Notes: generated by a model from the letters alone, not told the origin. Shown: positions 7,595-18,403, numbered from the stretch's first letter. The stretch is 64,000 nucleotides of DNA from Natronincola peptidivorans (GCF_900111615.1 NZ_FOHU01000007.1:62001-126000); one strand, 5' to 3'. A program made the numbers and translations.

Positions 7595-8449
7595 TTATTT
7601 CTCTAGACTCTCTACTTTTGCACTTTTCGTAGATTTTGCTATGGTAAAGCTTTGTTTAAAACTTTTTAGTGTCACTACCACAAGTAAAATTCCGATGCTA
7701 GAAACTACAATGGTTCCTCCTGGGGCTAAGTCAGCATAAAAGGATGTAGTAAGACCAGTTAAAACAGCAATCAATCCAAAGACAAGCGAGTATAACCAGG
7801 CACTTTTAAAGCTTTTTGCAATTTGTAGGCTAGTAGCTACAGGGACTATCATTAGAGATGACACCAGTAAAATCCCTACGATTCGCATAGAAACTGCAAT
7901 AGTAACAGCTATTAATATAATGAAATACAGATTCAACCCTTTTACTGGTACTCCTGATAAAGCTGCTGTTTCTTCATCAAAGGTAATATAAAACAATCCT
8001 CGATAAAGAAAAAGTATAGATGCCAATATGAAAAGGCTTAAAAATACTACTAAAAGAATGTCTCCTTCAGAAACCAAAGCAATACTACCAAATAGATAGC
8101 CAAATATAGCTGCGTTTCCACTTCCTAAACTGATTAAAATTGTGGCAACTCCTATACCCGCGGATAGTACAATGGCAATGGATAGTTCCGCGTAATCTTT
8201 ATAGGCCTTTCTTAGTTTTTCAATCCCCAGTGCTGCTAGAACCGAAAAAATTAAGGCAGAATAAACTGGATAGAAGCCTCCCAGCATACCAGCAGCTACT
8301 CCAGCTAAAGCCACATGAGATAAAGTATCCCCTATCATGGACAACCTTCTCAAAACAATGAATATTCCGATGCTAGGACATATCAATGCTACCATGATCC
8401 CTGCAATAAATGCCCTTTGCATAAAACTATAGGTTAAAATCTCTGGCAT
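7595..8449 (-). CDS. znuB: Zinc/manganese ABC transporter permease
   Basis: A 284-residue polytopic membrane protein of the ABC-3 (ZnuB/AdcB/MntB) family. It has about eight hydrophobic segments, the early motif LRRLSMIGDTLSHVALAGVAAG (coupling region) and a later VGILLVSSLMIVPVA segment. It forms the channel of the importer and is encoded downstream of the ATPase and binding protein. The C-terminal tail is short and lysine-rich. Confidence 0.9.
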   Translation of the reverse strand: MPEILTYSFMQRAFIAGIMVALICPSIGIFIVLRRLSMIGDTLSHVALAGVAAGMLGGFYPVYSALIFSVLAALGIEKLRKAYKDYAELSIAIVLSAGIGVATILISLGSGNAAIFGYLFGSIALVSEGDILLVVFLSLFILASILFLYRGLFYITFDEETAALSGVPVKGLNLYFIILIAVTIAVSMRIVGILLVSSLMIVPVATSLQIAKSFKSAWLYSLVFGLIAVLTGLTTSFYADLAPGGTIVVSSIGILLVVVTLKSFKQSFTIAKSTKSAKVESLEK

Positions 8450-8469
8450 ATTTCTCTTCCCTCAGTTCT

Positions 8470-9216
8470 TTAATGTCTATGGTGTAATAGCTTTGCTTTT
8501 TCACCATAGACACTTTTAATATATTCTTCTTGATTAAAGGTTTTGGAATCATGGGTAAATACTTCTTGATTACCAAGACAAGCAACCCTATTGGTATGCT
8601 CTGTAATAACACCCAAATCGTGAGATACCATAATCAATGTGATCCCCATTTCTCTGTTGAGTTTATCCATTAAAGTATAAAATTTATCCTGTGAGGCTAT
8701 GTCCACACCCACTAAAGGCTCATCCATAAAAATAACCTTGGGGTTGCTAATCAGGGTTCTTGCAATAAAGACCCTTTGCTGCTCCCCCCCAGACAAAGTA
8801 CCAATAAGTCTTTTTTTGTAATCTGTCATATTAACAATTTCCAAAGCCCTATCAATTTTCTCATGATGCTTCTTCCTTAGAAATTTGAAAAATCCCATCT
8901 CATAGTAGAGGTTTGCAGCTATAATTTCTTCTACTGTTGCAGGAAACCCAACATTAAAATTTCGTACTTTCTGAGAAATATATCCTATTTTTTGCCAATC
9001 CTTAAACGCTTCTATGGGCTGTCCCATAATAGATATTTCTCCCTGCTGAGGTTTTAATAGCCCTAGCAATAGCTTGACTAATGTACTCTTTGCAGAGCCG
9101 TTAGGACCCACGATTCCCATGAAATCACCATCACAGATCGTAAGCTGTGCATCCTTTAAAACTGGTACTGTATCATATTGAAAGGACAAATTTTTAACCT
9201 CTACTATTGTTTTCAT
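8470..9216 (-). CDS. znuC: Zinc/manganese ABC transporter ATP-binding protein
   Basis: A 248-residue ABC ATPase with Walker A GPNGSAKSTLVKLLLGL, where the usual GSGKST reads GSAKST, the signature LSGGEQQRVFIARTL, Walker B VIFMDEPLVGVD and the switch histidine in VSHDLG. The C-terminus ends LLHHRH. It directly follows znuA with no gap. It energises metal import through ZnuB. Confidence 0.9.
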   Translation of the reverse strand: MKTIVEVKNLSFQYDTVPVLKDAQLTICDGDFMGIVGPNGSAKSTLVKLLLGLLKPQQGEISIMGQPIEAFKDWQKIGYISQKVRNFNVGFPATVEEIIAANLYYEMGFFKFLRKKHHEKIDRALEIVNMTDYKKRLIGTLSGGEQQRVFIARTLISNPKVIFMDEPLVGVDIASQDKFYTLMDKLNREMGITLIMVSHDLGVITEHTNRVACLGNQEVFTHDSKTFNQEEYIKSVYGEKAKLLHHRH

Positions 9217-10215
9217 CTACTTCACCAAAGCTTTCTTTAAGGTTTCCAGATTTTTATACATAAGAGAAACATAATCCTCACCCGCTTCTCTAAGCTCCTT
9301 CGTTAATCCTTCCATATTGTATAATATCAATGGTTTTAAATCTGCTTCATTAGCCAAAACCTCTGCTGTTTTAGGGTTAGCTAGGACTTCAAAAAATATA
9401 TATTCCAAATTGTTTTCCCTTGCCTTTTTTGTTAACTCAGCTAATCTTCCTGGACTTGGTTCAGCATGGGGAGAAACCCCAGCAACAGCTATTTCCTCTA
9501 TACCATATCTATTAGCTAAATACCCAAATGCAGAATGGGAAACCAACATTTTTTTCTCCTGAATATTCTCCAACGCTTCTCTAAAAGCTTTATCTAATGC
9601 CTCTAAATCCTTCTGGAACATGCTGAAACTTTCTTCATAGTTATCTGTATTCTCAGCATCTATTTTAACAAAAGCGTCTTTAATCTTCTCCGAGATATCT
9701 TTTGCATTGATAGGATCTACCCAAATATGTGGATCATACTCTCCTTGGTCGTGATGGTGGTGATCCTCATGATCATGGTGGTGATGATCGTGATCATGAT
9801 CATGGTCATCAAATTTAATCAGTTCTAATCCTTCACTGGCCTCTATAATGATGACATCCTTATTCTTTAGTATCTCTAAAACGCCATCAACCCAAGGTTC
9901 CATCCCTAGTCCATTATAGATAAATACATCTGCGGCTTCTATATCAGCAATCAATCTTGGAGAGGGCTCAAAGCTATGGGGGTCTGCTCCTTCAGATACC
10001 ACTACCTGTACATCTGCTAAATCTCCGCCTACTTTTTTAGCAAAGTCATAGAAGGGATAAAAGCTAGCAAACACTTTAATTGGGTCCTTTTCTATTATTT
10101 CTGCTGCTATCTCCTGAGAGTCTTCTTCCTCCGTTGATGCTGCAGGAGTGCATCCTGTAACTACCATAGTTAAAATCATTAAAAATACGCCATATTTTAG
10201 TATTGTTTTTTTCAT
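9217..10215 (-). CDS. znuA: Zinc-binding lipoprotein of the metal ABC importer
   Basis: A 332-residue solute-binding protein with a lipoprotein signal peptide (MVVTGC, lipidated Cys22). The cluster A-1 fold has metal ligands in GADPHSFEPSP, DPHIWVDP, SHSAFGYLA and the C-terminal half. A histidine/aspartate-rich loop at about residues 137-156 (many DH and HHHH units) is typical of zinc rather than manganese binding proteins. It is the first gene of znuA-znuC-znuB, preceded by a perfect palindrome. Confidence 0.92.
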   Translation of the reverse strand: MKKTILKYGVFLMILTMVVTGCTPAASTEEEDSQEIAAEIIEKDPIKVFASFYPFYDFAKKVGGDLADVQVVVSEGADPHSFEPSPRLIADIEAADVFIYNGLGMEPWVDGVLEILKNKDVIIIEASEGLELIKFDDHDHDHDHHHHDHEDHHHHDQGEYDPHIWVDPINAKDISEKIKDAFVKIDAENTDNYEESFSMFQKDLEALDKAFREALENIQEKKMLVSHSAFGYLANRYGIEEIAVAGVSPHAEPSPGRLAELTKKARENNLEYIFFEVLANPKTAEVLANEADLKPLILYNMEGLTKELREAGEDYVSLMYKNLETLKKALVK

Positions 10216-10234
10216 ATCCTTACCTCCAATTTCT

Positions 10235-10257
10235 TAAATGCAAGTCTTTTGCATTTA
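10235..10257. promoter_or_regulatory. Palindromic operator upstream of znuA, probably for a Zur/Fur-type repressor
   Basis: TAAATGCAA-gtctt-TTGCATTTA has perfect 9-bp arms and sits 20 bases upstream of the znuA start. Size and symmetry suit a Fur-family dimer site (Zur), but the arm sequence is not the classical Bacillus box, so the regulator is inferred from context. Confidence 0.55.
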
Positions 10258-10405
10258 TAGTATTATTATATCCTTTTCTCCCTAAAGTAAACCCCTTCAT
10301 GCAAATTATTACCAACTTCTCCATCTCTTAGACTTTACTTTGGATGCTCCTTCACTTAGAATGAAATGAGACTTCATTTAGAAGATATTTATAGGAGGGT
10401 TTCTG

Positions 10406-11416
10406 TTGCAAAAAAATATCAAAGGACTTATATTTACCATATTCATAGCAATATCTGCTACCATCACCAATCGTTATCTATTTGCTTTTATAGAAACATT
10501 AACCCTTGGAATTCTTTTCGCTATCATATGGAGAAATACGGTAGGAATAAGAACTGGTTATATTTCTGGTGTTAGTTACGCTGCAAAAGAAGTTCTTAAA
10601 TGGGGAATTATTCTACTTGGCCTTCGTCTGAATTTTGTCACTCTATCTCAGCTGGGAGCCAGAGTCTTTGTTATAGTACTGACAGTGGTTGTCTTTGGAC
10701 AGGCGGCTGCTTATTACTTAGGAAAAATCTTTGGTTTAAACAAAAAACTAGCTGTTCTTTTAGGTATAGGCTCCTCTATATGCGGCACTTCTGCTATTGT
10801 AGCTTTAGGACCTGTTATTGATGCAGGGGAAGAGGACACTACCATGGCCGCTGCTATTATCAGTATCATGGGAACCTTTGGGGTAATTATTTTTTCTTTT
10901 CTAGCTTTCCTTCTACCACTATCAGACATGGCCTTTGGGGTTTGGGCGGGAACCACCTTGCAAAATGTTCCTCATGCTATAGCAGGCGCCTTTGCACGTG
11001 GTGAGGCGGCAGGTGATGCAGGCACCTTAGTGAAAATGGGTAGAGTTGCACTATTGGCACCTACTGCCATTGTTTATAGCAGTATTTTTCAACAGCATGC
11101 CCATGACAAAAAGAAAAAAGCTAGAGTCCCCAGCTATGTTATTGGATTTCTTGTAGTAGGAATAATAGCTTCCCTCAATAATTATTTTCACTTGTTTCCT
11201 TGGAATTTTCCCATGGGCTCTTATGAAATCAATCTTTTTCAGATCCTTAGAGACTTAGGTAACTGGTTTGTTTTGATTGCTATGGTGGGGATGGGCTTGC
11301 AGGCAGATATCCGCAGCTTTAAAGCTGCTGGACTTAAAGCATTTGTCAGCTGTAGTCTATTATTTGTAATGATATGTATTTTCGGGCTGAGTTTAATAAT
11401 CTTATTAAATCTTTAG
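10406..11416 (+). CDS. YeiH/UPF0324-family putative sulfate exporter-like membrane protein
   Basis: A 336-residue membrane protein with about ten hydrophobic segments. Family motifs include ILLGLRLNF, LGIGSSICGTSAIVALGPVI, TTLQNVPHAIAGAFARG and a C-terminal GMGLQADIRSFKAAGLKA. The start is a TTG at 10406 with AGGAGGG six bases before it. The family is often annotated as sulfate exporter; the real substrate is not established. It diverges from znuA. Confidence 0.8.
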   Translation: MQKNIKGLIFTIFIAISATITNRYLFAFIETLTLGILFAIIWRNTVGIRTGYISGVSYAAKEVLKWGIILLGLRLNFVTLSQLGARVFVIVLTVVVFGQAAAYYLGKIFGLNKKLAVLLGIGSSICGTSAIVALGPVIDAGEEDTTMAAAIISIMGTFGVIIFSFLAFLLPLSDMAFGVWAGTTLQNVPHAIAGAFARGEAAGDAGTLVKMGRVALLAPTAIVYSSIFQQHAHDKKKKARVPSYVIGFLVVGIIASLNNYFHLFPWNFPMGSYEINLFQILRDLGNWFVLIAMVGMGLQADIRSFKAAGLKAFVSCSLLFVMICIFGLSLIILLNL

Positions 11417-11422
11417 AATACA

Positions 11423-11455
11423 AAACCATGTAATCTTTTCATTACATGGTTTCTT
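11423..11455 (+). terminator. Terminator after the YeiH-type gene
   Basis: A 12-bp stem AAACCATGTAAT/ATTACATGGTTT (11423-11434 with 11441-11452) followed by TTCTT. It can also serve the convergent glp operon. Confidence 0.8.
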
Positions 11456-11507
11456 AAATTCAAGCTTTATTATGAACAGCCTTTATGATTCCCTTTCTCT
11501 CCTTGAC

Positions 11508-11870
11508 CTACATGCTTCTAGAAGCGGTGATATCTACACCTGTATCCAATATATTGGCGATGATCACATCCCCCATCTTAACTGGTGCCTCAACCTCTAC
11601 AGCGTTAATCTCCTCCATACATTCCTTTATGAGATATTTTGATATAACGCCATTGGTTTTTACTGGCAGCCTTTTTAAGTGAGCCCCCTTAATTTTCACA
11701 GTAGATGTTAAAACCCTAGTGGGGTTGGTAAATTCGTTGATTCCATACTCTTCTCCTCTTGGACACTTGTATCCTTCTATTTTGTATTTTCCTTCGGCTT
11801 CATCAATGGCTTCTATCTCCAGCTTGCATCCCAAAGGACAAACAATACATACCATTTCCTTACTCTTCAT
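11508..11870 (-). CDS. DUF1667 cysteine-motif protein of the glycerol-3-phosphate oxidation module
   Basis: A 120-residue protein with two CxxC-type pairs, CIVCPLGC near the N-terminus and GYKCPRG near residue 35, suggesting a metal or Fe-S site. DUF1667 proteins are encoded with a GlpA-like dehydrogenase and a FAD/NAD oxidoreductase in Thermotoga and Firmicutes. It starts four bases after the preceding stop with GAGGAGG as binding site. Probable third subunit passing electrons from glycerol-3-phosphate (inference from conserved context). Confidence 0.82.
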   Translation of the reverse strand: MKSKEMVCIVCPLGCKLEIEAIDEAEGKYKIEGYKCPRGEEYGINEFTNPTRVLTSTVKIKGAHLKRLPVKTNGVISKYLIKECMEEINAVEVEAPVKMGDVIIANILDTGVDITASRSM

Positions 11871-11873
11871 AGC

Positions 11874-13139
11874 TTATGCCTCCTCATTTTGAATTTCTAC
11901 CGTGATTTTTTTAACCTCTTGTCCCTTTAAAATATGCATCGGTACCTTCACAGTTTCCATTTCTGCCGGCGTTGAAAAGACTTTCTTTATCTTTTTTATG
12001 GGTTTATCATCAGCTTTAACCACTATATGAATATCCTTATATATTTTATCTACTCTCATAAATAAGCTTAGTGCATTCTCAATATGATCCAATTTTATTC
12101 TTTGAGGAACTACATAACCTATACCTGTGCCAGCTTGGGTATAAACCTCTATACTATCTGAATGCAGCTGATTCTTTACATACTTAGCAGCGCTTTTTCC
12201 TGCCCTTTGACTTTCTTCTGTCACCCAGTCAACGATATCATGTACATGCACAACATTGCCGCAGGCAAATATACCTTCAGCCGAGGTTTCCATAGATTCA
12301 TTGACTATAGGCCCTCCAGTAGCATCATCTAACTCTATTTCAGCACCTTTAGATAATTCATTTTCTGGAATCAAACCCACCGACAATAATAAGGTATCAC
12401 ATTCCACATATTTTTCTGTTCCAGCAATAGGTCTTCTGTTCTTATCTGTTTGTGCTATGATTACGCCCTTCAATCGATCCTTCCCCTCGATGCCAACAAC
12501 TGTATGACTTAGTAGCAGTGGAATATTATAGTCTTCTAAGCATTGTACGACGTTTCTTGTTAATCCAGCGGGATAGCTTCTTCTGGCTAATACACCTAGA
12601 ACCTCTGCTCCTTCTAAGACCATTCTTCTTGCCATAATAAGTCCAATGTCGCCAGTCCCTAGAATAACAACTTTTTTACCTACCATGTATCCCTCCATAT
12701 TGACGAAGCGTTGTGCAGTTCCTGCCGTAAATACACCTGCAGGTCTTGAACCAGGAATATTGATCGCTCCCCTTGTTCTCTCTCTACATCCCATTGCAAG
12801 GACAATTGCTTTTGCGTCAATATCCATCAAACCATCACTGGTATTTATAGCTGTTACCTTTTTATCCTTTGTTATACTTAAGACCATCGTGTCCAGCTTA
12901 TATTCAATACCCATTTCTTCTAATTCTATAATAAATCTTTCAGCATATTCCGGACCAGTTAATTCTTCTTTAAATACATGCAATCCAAATCCGTTGTGAA
13001 TACATTGCTGTAGAATTCCTCCTAATTCTCTATCTCTTTCAATCACCAATATACTATCTATGCCATTTTTTTTGGCTTCTATGGCGGCGGCAAGTCCTGC
13101 AGGGCCTCCACCTATAACGACAACATCATAGTGCAACAT
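11874..13139 (-). CDS. FAD-dependent pyridine nucleotide-disulfide-type oxidoreductase of the glp operon
   Basis: A 421-residue flavoprotein. The N-terminal FAD site is VVVIGGGPAGLAAAIEAKKNG; the internal NAD(P)H site is VVILGTGDIGLIMARRMVLEG near residue 155. ACGNVVHVHD marks the late FAD-binding region. There is no obvious redox-active CxxC after the first site. In the Thermotoga-type module this protein pairs with GlpA and a DUF1667 protein and probably links glycerol-3-phosphate oxidation to NAD(P) or another carrier (inference). Confidence 0.85.
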   Translation of the reverse strand: MLHYDVVVIGGGPAGLAAAIEAKKNGIDSILVIERDRELGGILQQCIHNGFGLHVFKEELTGPEYAERFIIELEEMGIEYKLDTMVLSITKDKKVTAINTSDGLMDIDAKAIVLAMGCRERTRGAINIPGSRPAGVFTAGTAQRFVNMEGYMVGKKVVILGTGDIGLIMARRMVLEGAEVLGVLARRSYPAGLTRNVVQCLEDYNIPLLLSHTVVGIEGKDRLKGVIIAQTDKNRRPIAGTEKYVECDTLLLSVGLIPENELSKGAEIELDDATGGPIVNESMETSAEGIFACGNVVHVHDIVDWVTEESQRAGKSAAKYVKNQLHSDSIEVYTQAGTGIGYVVPQRIKLDHIENALSLFMRVDKIYKDIHIVVKADDKPIKKIKKVFSTPAEMETVKVPMHILKGQEVKKITVEIQNEEA

Positions 13140-13174
13140 AGTATTCCCCTCCAGTTTCCTTTTAATATCAATGA

Positions 13175-14632
13175 TTAAGCCTCCTGCAATTGGACTTGTG
13201 GTTGTTTTGTAGCCTCTGTTAAAATATATGAATTCTTTCCGTCCTTTACTATTTCATTTATGTTTATATTCAATTCTCTTGCAAGGATTTCCATAACCCA
13301 TGGACTGCAAAAGCCTCCCTGACATCTTCCTGAGCCTGGACGGGCTCTTCTTTTCACCCCATCAACTGTGGTTGCACCGGCATTTCTTTTGATAATGTCT
13401 ACAATTTCTCCTTCAGTAATATTTTCACATCTGCATATAATCCTCCCATATCGTGGATCCTTCTCTATCAACTTCATCTTTTCTTCATCCGATAAGGCTG
13501 CAAACTGTACAGAGGGTCTGCGATTTGGCCTAAAATTCTTATTTATATTGAATTCACCAGCAATATCCTTTAATAAATTTACAACATATTCAGCGATAGC
13601 TGGGGCTGCAGTTAATCCTGGTGAATCAATGGCTGCTACATTAATAAACCCTTTTGCTCCTTTTGATTCTTCTATAATAAAATCCCCAGAAGGTGTTTTG
13701 GCTCTTAAGCCTGAAAAAGATGTAATCACCTCATTAAACCTTATTCCCTTCACAGATTCTTTTGCCTTTTCCTTTATAAAACCCATTCCTTCCTTACTGG
13801 TATCAAGAGCATCCTTACTGTCTACTGCTTCAGCATTTGGCCCTACTAGAAGATTATAATGAACTGTAGGTAAAACAACCACGCCTTTTCCATGTTTTGT
13901 AGGACATTGAAAGACAACAGTATTCACATGTTTGCCAGAGTTTTTGTCAAAAAGCTGATATTGTCCTCTATTAGGAATTATTTCAAAAGTAGGTGTGCTT
14001 ACCATATTATGTATAGCGTCAGCAAATAATCCTGCTGCGTTAATTACATATTTTGTCTGAATCTCTCCACTTGCTGTAATCAGTCGGTAACTCTCCTCTA
14101 GCTTCTGAATATCTTTAACTTCGCTATTTAATCTTAACTCTACACCATTGTCAACAGCATTTTCTGCCAAAGCGATTGCAAACTCCCATGATCCTACAAT
14201 CCCAGCTGTTGCTGCGTATAATGCCCCGGCTATATTATCACTCAAATTACTTTCTAACTTCTGTGCTTCTTCTTTACTCAGTATTTTCATATCAGGAACC
14301 CCATTGGCTTTCCCTTTCGCATATAACTGCTCTATTGTCTCCATGTCTTCCTCTTTAGTGGCTACTACTAAGGAACCTATTCTTCTAAAGGGCACCTCCA
14401 GCTCCCTACATAATTTCTCATACATCTCATTGCCTAAGACATTGAATTTTGCCTTTAATGTTCCTGGCTCTGCATCATAGCCTGCATGGACAATCCCACT
14501 GTTTGCTTTTGTTGTACCATTAGAAACATCATTGTCCTTTTCTAACAAAATAACTTTTAAATCATATTTCGATAATTCTCTAGCTATATTACTTCCTATA
14601 ATACCAGCCCCAATAATAGCTGCATCGTACAT
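13175..14632 (-). CDS. glpA: Glycerol-3-phosphate dehydrogenase, GlpA-like, with C-terminal BFD-type domain
   Basis: A 485-residue FAD enzyme: MYDAAIIGAGIIGSNIAREL at the N-terminus, a DAO catalytic domain, then a BFD-like [2Fe-2S] domain with CRCENITEGEI, a second conserved block with ARPGSGRCQGGFC and a short tail. The ATG at 14632 is chosen because GGGAGGA sits just before it; upstream in-frame codons would cover the leader. It oxidises sn-glycerol 3-phosphate to dihydroxyacetone phosphate. A terminator-like hairpin lies in its leader, the position of GlpP control in Bacillus glpD. Confidence 0.88.
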   Translation of the reverse strand: MYDAAIIGAGIIGSNIARELSKYDLKVILLEKDNDVSNGTTKANSGIVHAGYDAEPGTLKAKFNVLGNEMYEKLCRELEVPFRRIGSLVVATKEEDMETIEQLYAKGKANGVPDMKILSKEEAQKLESNLSDNIAGALYAATAGIVGSWEFAIALAENAVDNGVELRLNSEVKDIQKLEESYRLITASGEIQTKYVINAAGLFADAIHNMVSTPTFEIIPNRGQYQLFDKNSGKHVNTVVFQCPTKHGKGVVVLPTVHYNLLVGPNAEAVDSKDALDTSKEGMGFIKEKAKESVKGIRFNEVITSFSGLRAKTPSGDFIIEESKGAKGFINVAAIDSPGLTAAPAIAEYVVNLLKDIAGEFNINKNFRPNRRPSVQFAALSDEEKMKLIEKDPRYGRIICRCENITEGEIVDIIKRNAGATTVDGVKRRARPGSGRCQGGFCSPWVMEILARELNININEIVKDGKNSYILTEATKQPQVQLQEA

Positions 14633-14689
14633 TTTTATTCCTCCCTTTCCTTTCAGAGAAAGAATTCCATGATTTTTTTGTAAGCTCAA

Positions 14690-14752
14690 GAAAATAAAAG
14701 GGAGCCATGCTAATCATACCTATTTCCCAATAGATATATTTTCATGGCTCTC
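14690..14752 (-). promoter_or_regulatory. Leader terminator before glpA, candidate GlpP antitermination site
   Basis: Minus-strand RNA folds as GAGCCAUG/CAUGGCUC (14743-14750 with 14702-14709) around an inner CUAUU/AAUAG hairpin, directly followed by CCUUUUAUUUUC. It sits between glpK and glpA, about 60 bases before the glpA start. With glpP in the same operon, a GlpP-controlled terminator as in the Bacillus glpD leader is likely; binding itself cannot be read from sequence. Confidence 0.6.
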
Positions 14753-14881
14753 CATATCTCACCCATAATATTAAGTTATTATTCTTCACGTTTAACATAG
14801 ACATCTGGTCCTATGAAGATACTATTACATATTATCTATCTTTTTTCAATGATTAACTTTCTCTATATCTCCTGCTTTTTC

Positions 14882-16522
<1,641 letters not shown>

Positions 16523-16545
16523 TCATTTATCATAGTAGCTTTTGA

Positions 16546-16881
16546 TTAAATCATCATTGAAAGTATTAATCCTCCAATTGTCCCTCCGACGATGGCAAAG
16601 AAAGCATTTACTAAGCCTTTTCCTACATTGTCACCTGATAAAGCAGAAGCTACGAATAGTCCTGAAAATGCTGCAAAAGCCATGTCTACCCAAGCAGGCC
16701 CTGTTTGATACATCAATCCAACACCATGGTTCAGGGTCCAGGAAAGACCAACAATGAATCCAGCCGCCATATAGCCTCCTGCCATCCCCCATTCGTCTAC
16801 CATTTTACCCCAAACTAATCTTATTAAAAATGGAAATATGAAACCTCCTGCCATAGTGGTAATCGCTAATGGTAAGGTCAT
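16546..16881 (-). CDS. Small membrane protein, putative glycerol transporter subunit
   Basis: A 111-residue protein with about four hydrophobic segments, for example GGYMAAGFIVGLSWTLNHGVG and the C-terminal GTIGGLILSMMI. It carries the shared core WxLNHGVG...AWVDMAFA also seen in its upstream neighbour. Paired proteins of this kind occur in Listeria and clostridial glycerol operons and are annotated as Lin0368-type putative glycerol transporter subunits. No GlpF facilitator is present here, so this pair probably takes its place (inference). Confidence 0.7.
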   Translation of the reverse strand: MTLPLAITTMAGGFIFPFLIRLVWGKMVDEWGMAGGYMAAGFIVGLSWTLNHGVGLMYQTGPAWVDMAFAAFSGLFVASALSGDNVGKGLVNAFFAIVGGTIGGLILSMMI

Positions 16882-16913
16882 TTTCTTTTCCTCCTCTCTT
16901 TATTATACTATTT

Positions 16914-17288
16914 TTATGCTGATTCTTCAGATGCTGCTGCTTTTTGCTGTTCTATATGCTTTTCTAGTTTGAAAGCAGTAAATCCACCAATCATTCCACC
17001 GATTAATACAAAAGCAAGTGTAGGTATAGATGCAATACCAGCTCCAGCACCTTGCTCAAAAACTACTCTCATAAAGCCAACTGTGCCAATGCCTAAGGCC
17101 ATATCTACCCAAGCCCCGTCATTATTGTGAATGCCAACGTAATGATTGACTACCCACATGGTTCCAATAATAACTAGCCCAGCTAACCAGCCTCCAATAA
17201 TGCCCCACTCAGCTGCAAAGGCACCCCATACAGTCATAACAAACATTCCAGCTATGGCTGTTCCAACAATAGTTCCCACATGTTTCAT
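16914..17288 (-). CDS. Small membrane protein, putative glycerol transporter subunit (partner)
   Basis: A 124-residue membrane protein related to the next gene: WGIIGGWLAGLVIIGTMWVV, NHYVG and AWVDMALGIG. It has about four hydrophobic segments and a charged tail rich in Lys, Gln and Ala. The start at 17288 follows GGGAGG. The two subunits are separated by 32 bases and read toward glpK. Confidence 0.7.
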   Translation of the reverse strand: MKHVGTIVGTAIAGMFVMTVWGAFAAEWGIIGGWLAGLVIIGTMWVVNHYVGIHNNDGAWVDMALGIGTVGFMRVVFEQGAGAGIASIPTLAFVLIGGMIGGFTAFKLEKHIEQQKAAASEESA

Positions 17289-17418
17289 TTTTTCTCCTCC
17301 CTTCAAGAATTTATAATACATAGAGAATTACGTCTCTATTGTATTTCCTAAAAAAGTGCCATTCTATCCTTAAATCAATATTCATGCTTGTGTTTTGAAA
17401 CAAGTTCTTCTGATTTTG

Positions 17419-17988
17419 CTACATATACCAAACCTCTTCTTTACTTGTGGAAATCGCCATGGCTCCTGCCTTAACAGATTGTATAGCGTCTTCTTTATTT
17501 TGAATTAGGCCGCCAGCCACTACAGCAGTACTAGTTTTTTCATGCACTGTTTTTATGATTTTAGGCATAATTCCTGGAAGCAGTTCCACTGCATCTGGTT
17601 TTGCAGAATGAATAGTTCTTATAGCTGTTTCCAGTGATAAAGAATCTAATATGAATAACCTTTGTATTGCAAAAATCTCCATTTCTTTGGCAATCTTAAT
17701 TAGGCTGCTTTTTGTCGTTATGATTCCATCTGGTCCAATTTTTTCATTTATATACTTTAAAGCCATCATGTCTTTTGAAAATCCTCCCATCAAATCCAGA
17801 TGTACATAGATATGCTTGTTGGCAGCCTTTACTGTATCAACAATTTCCTTTAAATTTAAAATATTACCTACTAGTAAAAAGATTATTTCTGAAGGGGATT
17901 CTATTGCCATCTGTAATTTATCTAAATCATTTACCGCTGCAATAATTGGATTATCCTGAGCCTTATGAAAAAAATGTTTTATCACCAT
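17419..17988 (-). CDS. glpP: GlpP glycerol-3-phosphate-responsive antiterminator
   Basis: A 189-residue protein of the GlpP family. Visible family segments are PIIAAVNDLDKLQMAI, IFLLVGNI, HLDLMGGFSKD, PDGIITTKSSLI, RLFILDSLSLET, PDAVELLPGIMPKII and VAGGLIQNKEDAIQ..GAMAISTS. The fold is a TIM-barrel-like RNA-binding regulator. With glycerol 3-phosphate it prevents termination in glp leaders. It is the first gene of this glycerol operon. Confidence 0.93.
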   Translation of the reverse strand: MVIKHFFHKAQDNPIIAAVNDLDKLQMAIESPSEIIFLLVGNILNLKEIVDTVKAANKHIYVHLDLMGGFSKDMMALKYINEKIGPDGIITTKSSLIKIAKEMEIFAIQRLFILDSLSLETAIRTIHSAKPDAVELLPGIMPKIIKTVHEKTSTAVVAGGLIQNKEDAIQSVKAGAMAISTSKEEVWYM

Positions 17989-18320
17989 TTATCCCCCTTA
18001 TTTTCTTGGATCGTAAACATTTACCAAGAATTAAGCTCCTTTTCTTCCTGTGTTTCTCTTGTTTTCAGTCTTATCATTCTATGATTTTGCCCATTAAGTG
18101 TATGAATTTCTTGTAAAATATCAATTTCTTATATTGAAAAAGCTCTAATTATAAATGTTTCTTAAAGGTTTTTTCTTATATTAAAATTAGTTGTCCATAT
18201 TGCTTCTAGTGCTATATCTTATGCTGTTATATCTTATTTTTAGAACAAGAATATAAAGATATTTTTAATGAATCATAATTTTTCTTAATGATGATTATTT
18301 ATCTCCTGCAACTCCTCATA

Positions 18321-18352
18321 AAACCCACTAGTTCTTTGAAACTAGTGGGTTT
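18321..18352 (-). terminator. Strong stem-loop, probable terminator
   Basis: A 13-bp perfect stem (AAACCCACTAGTT/AACTAGTGGGTTT) with a 6-base loop and T/A-rich ends on both sides. It is a second barrier after the activase operon on the minus strand. Confidence 0.7.
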
Positions 18353-18365
18353 TCCAGAAAGCAAA

Positions 18366-18403
18366 CAACAAAAAACCTCTATATAGCTTTTTTATATAGA
18401 GGT
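18366..18403 (-). terminator. Terminator of the activase cluster
   Basis: On the minus strand an 11-bp stem ACCTCTATATA/TATATAGAGGT is followed by TTTTTTG, directly after the activase stop. Confidence 0.85.
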
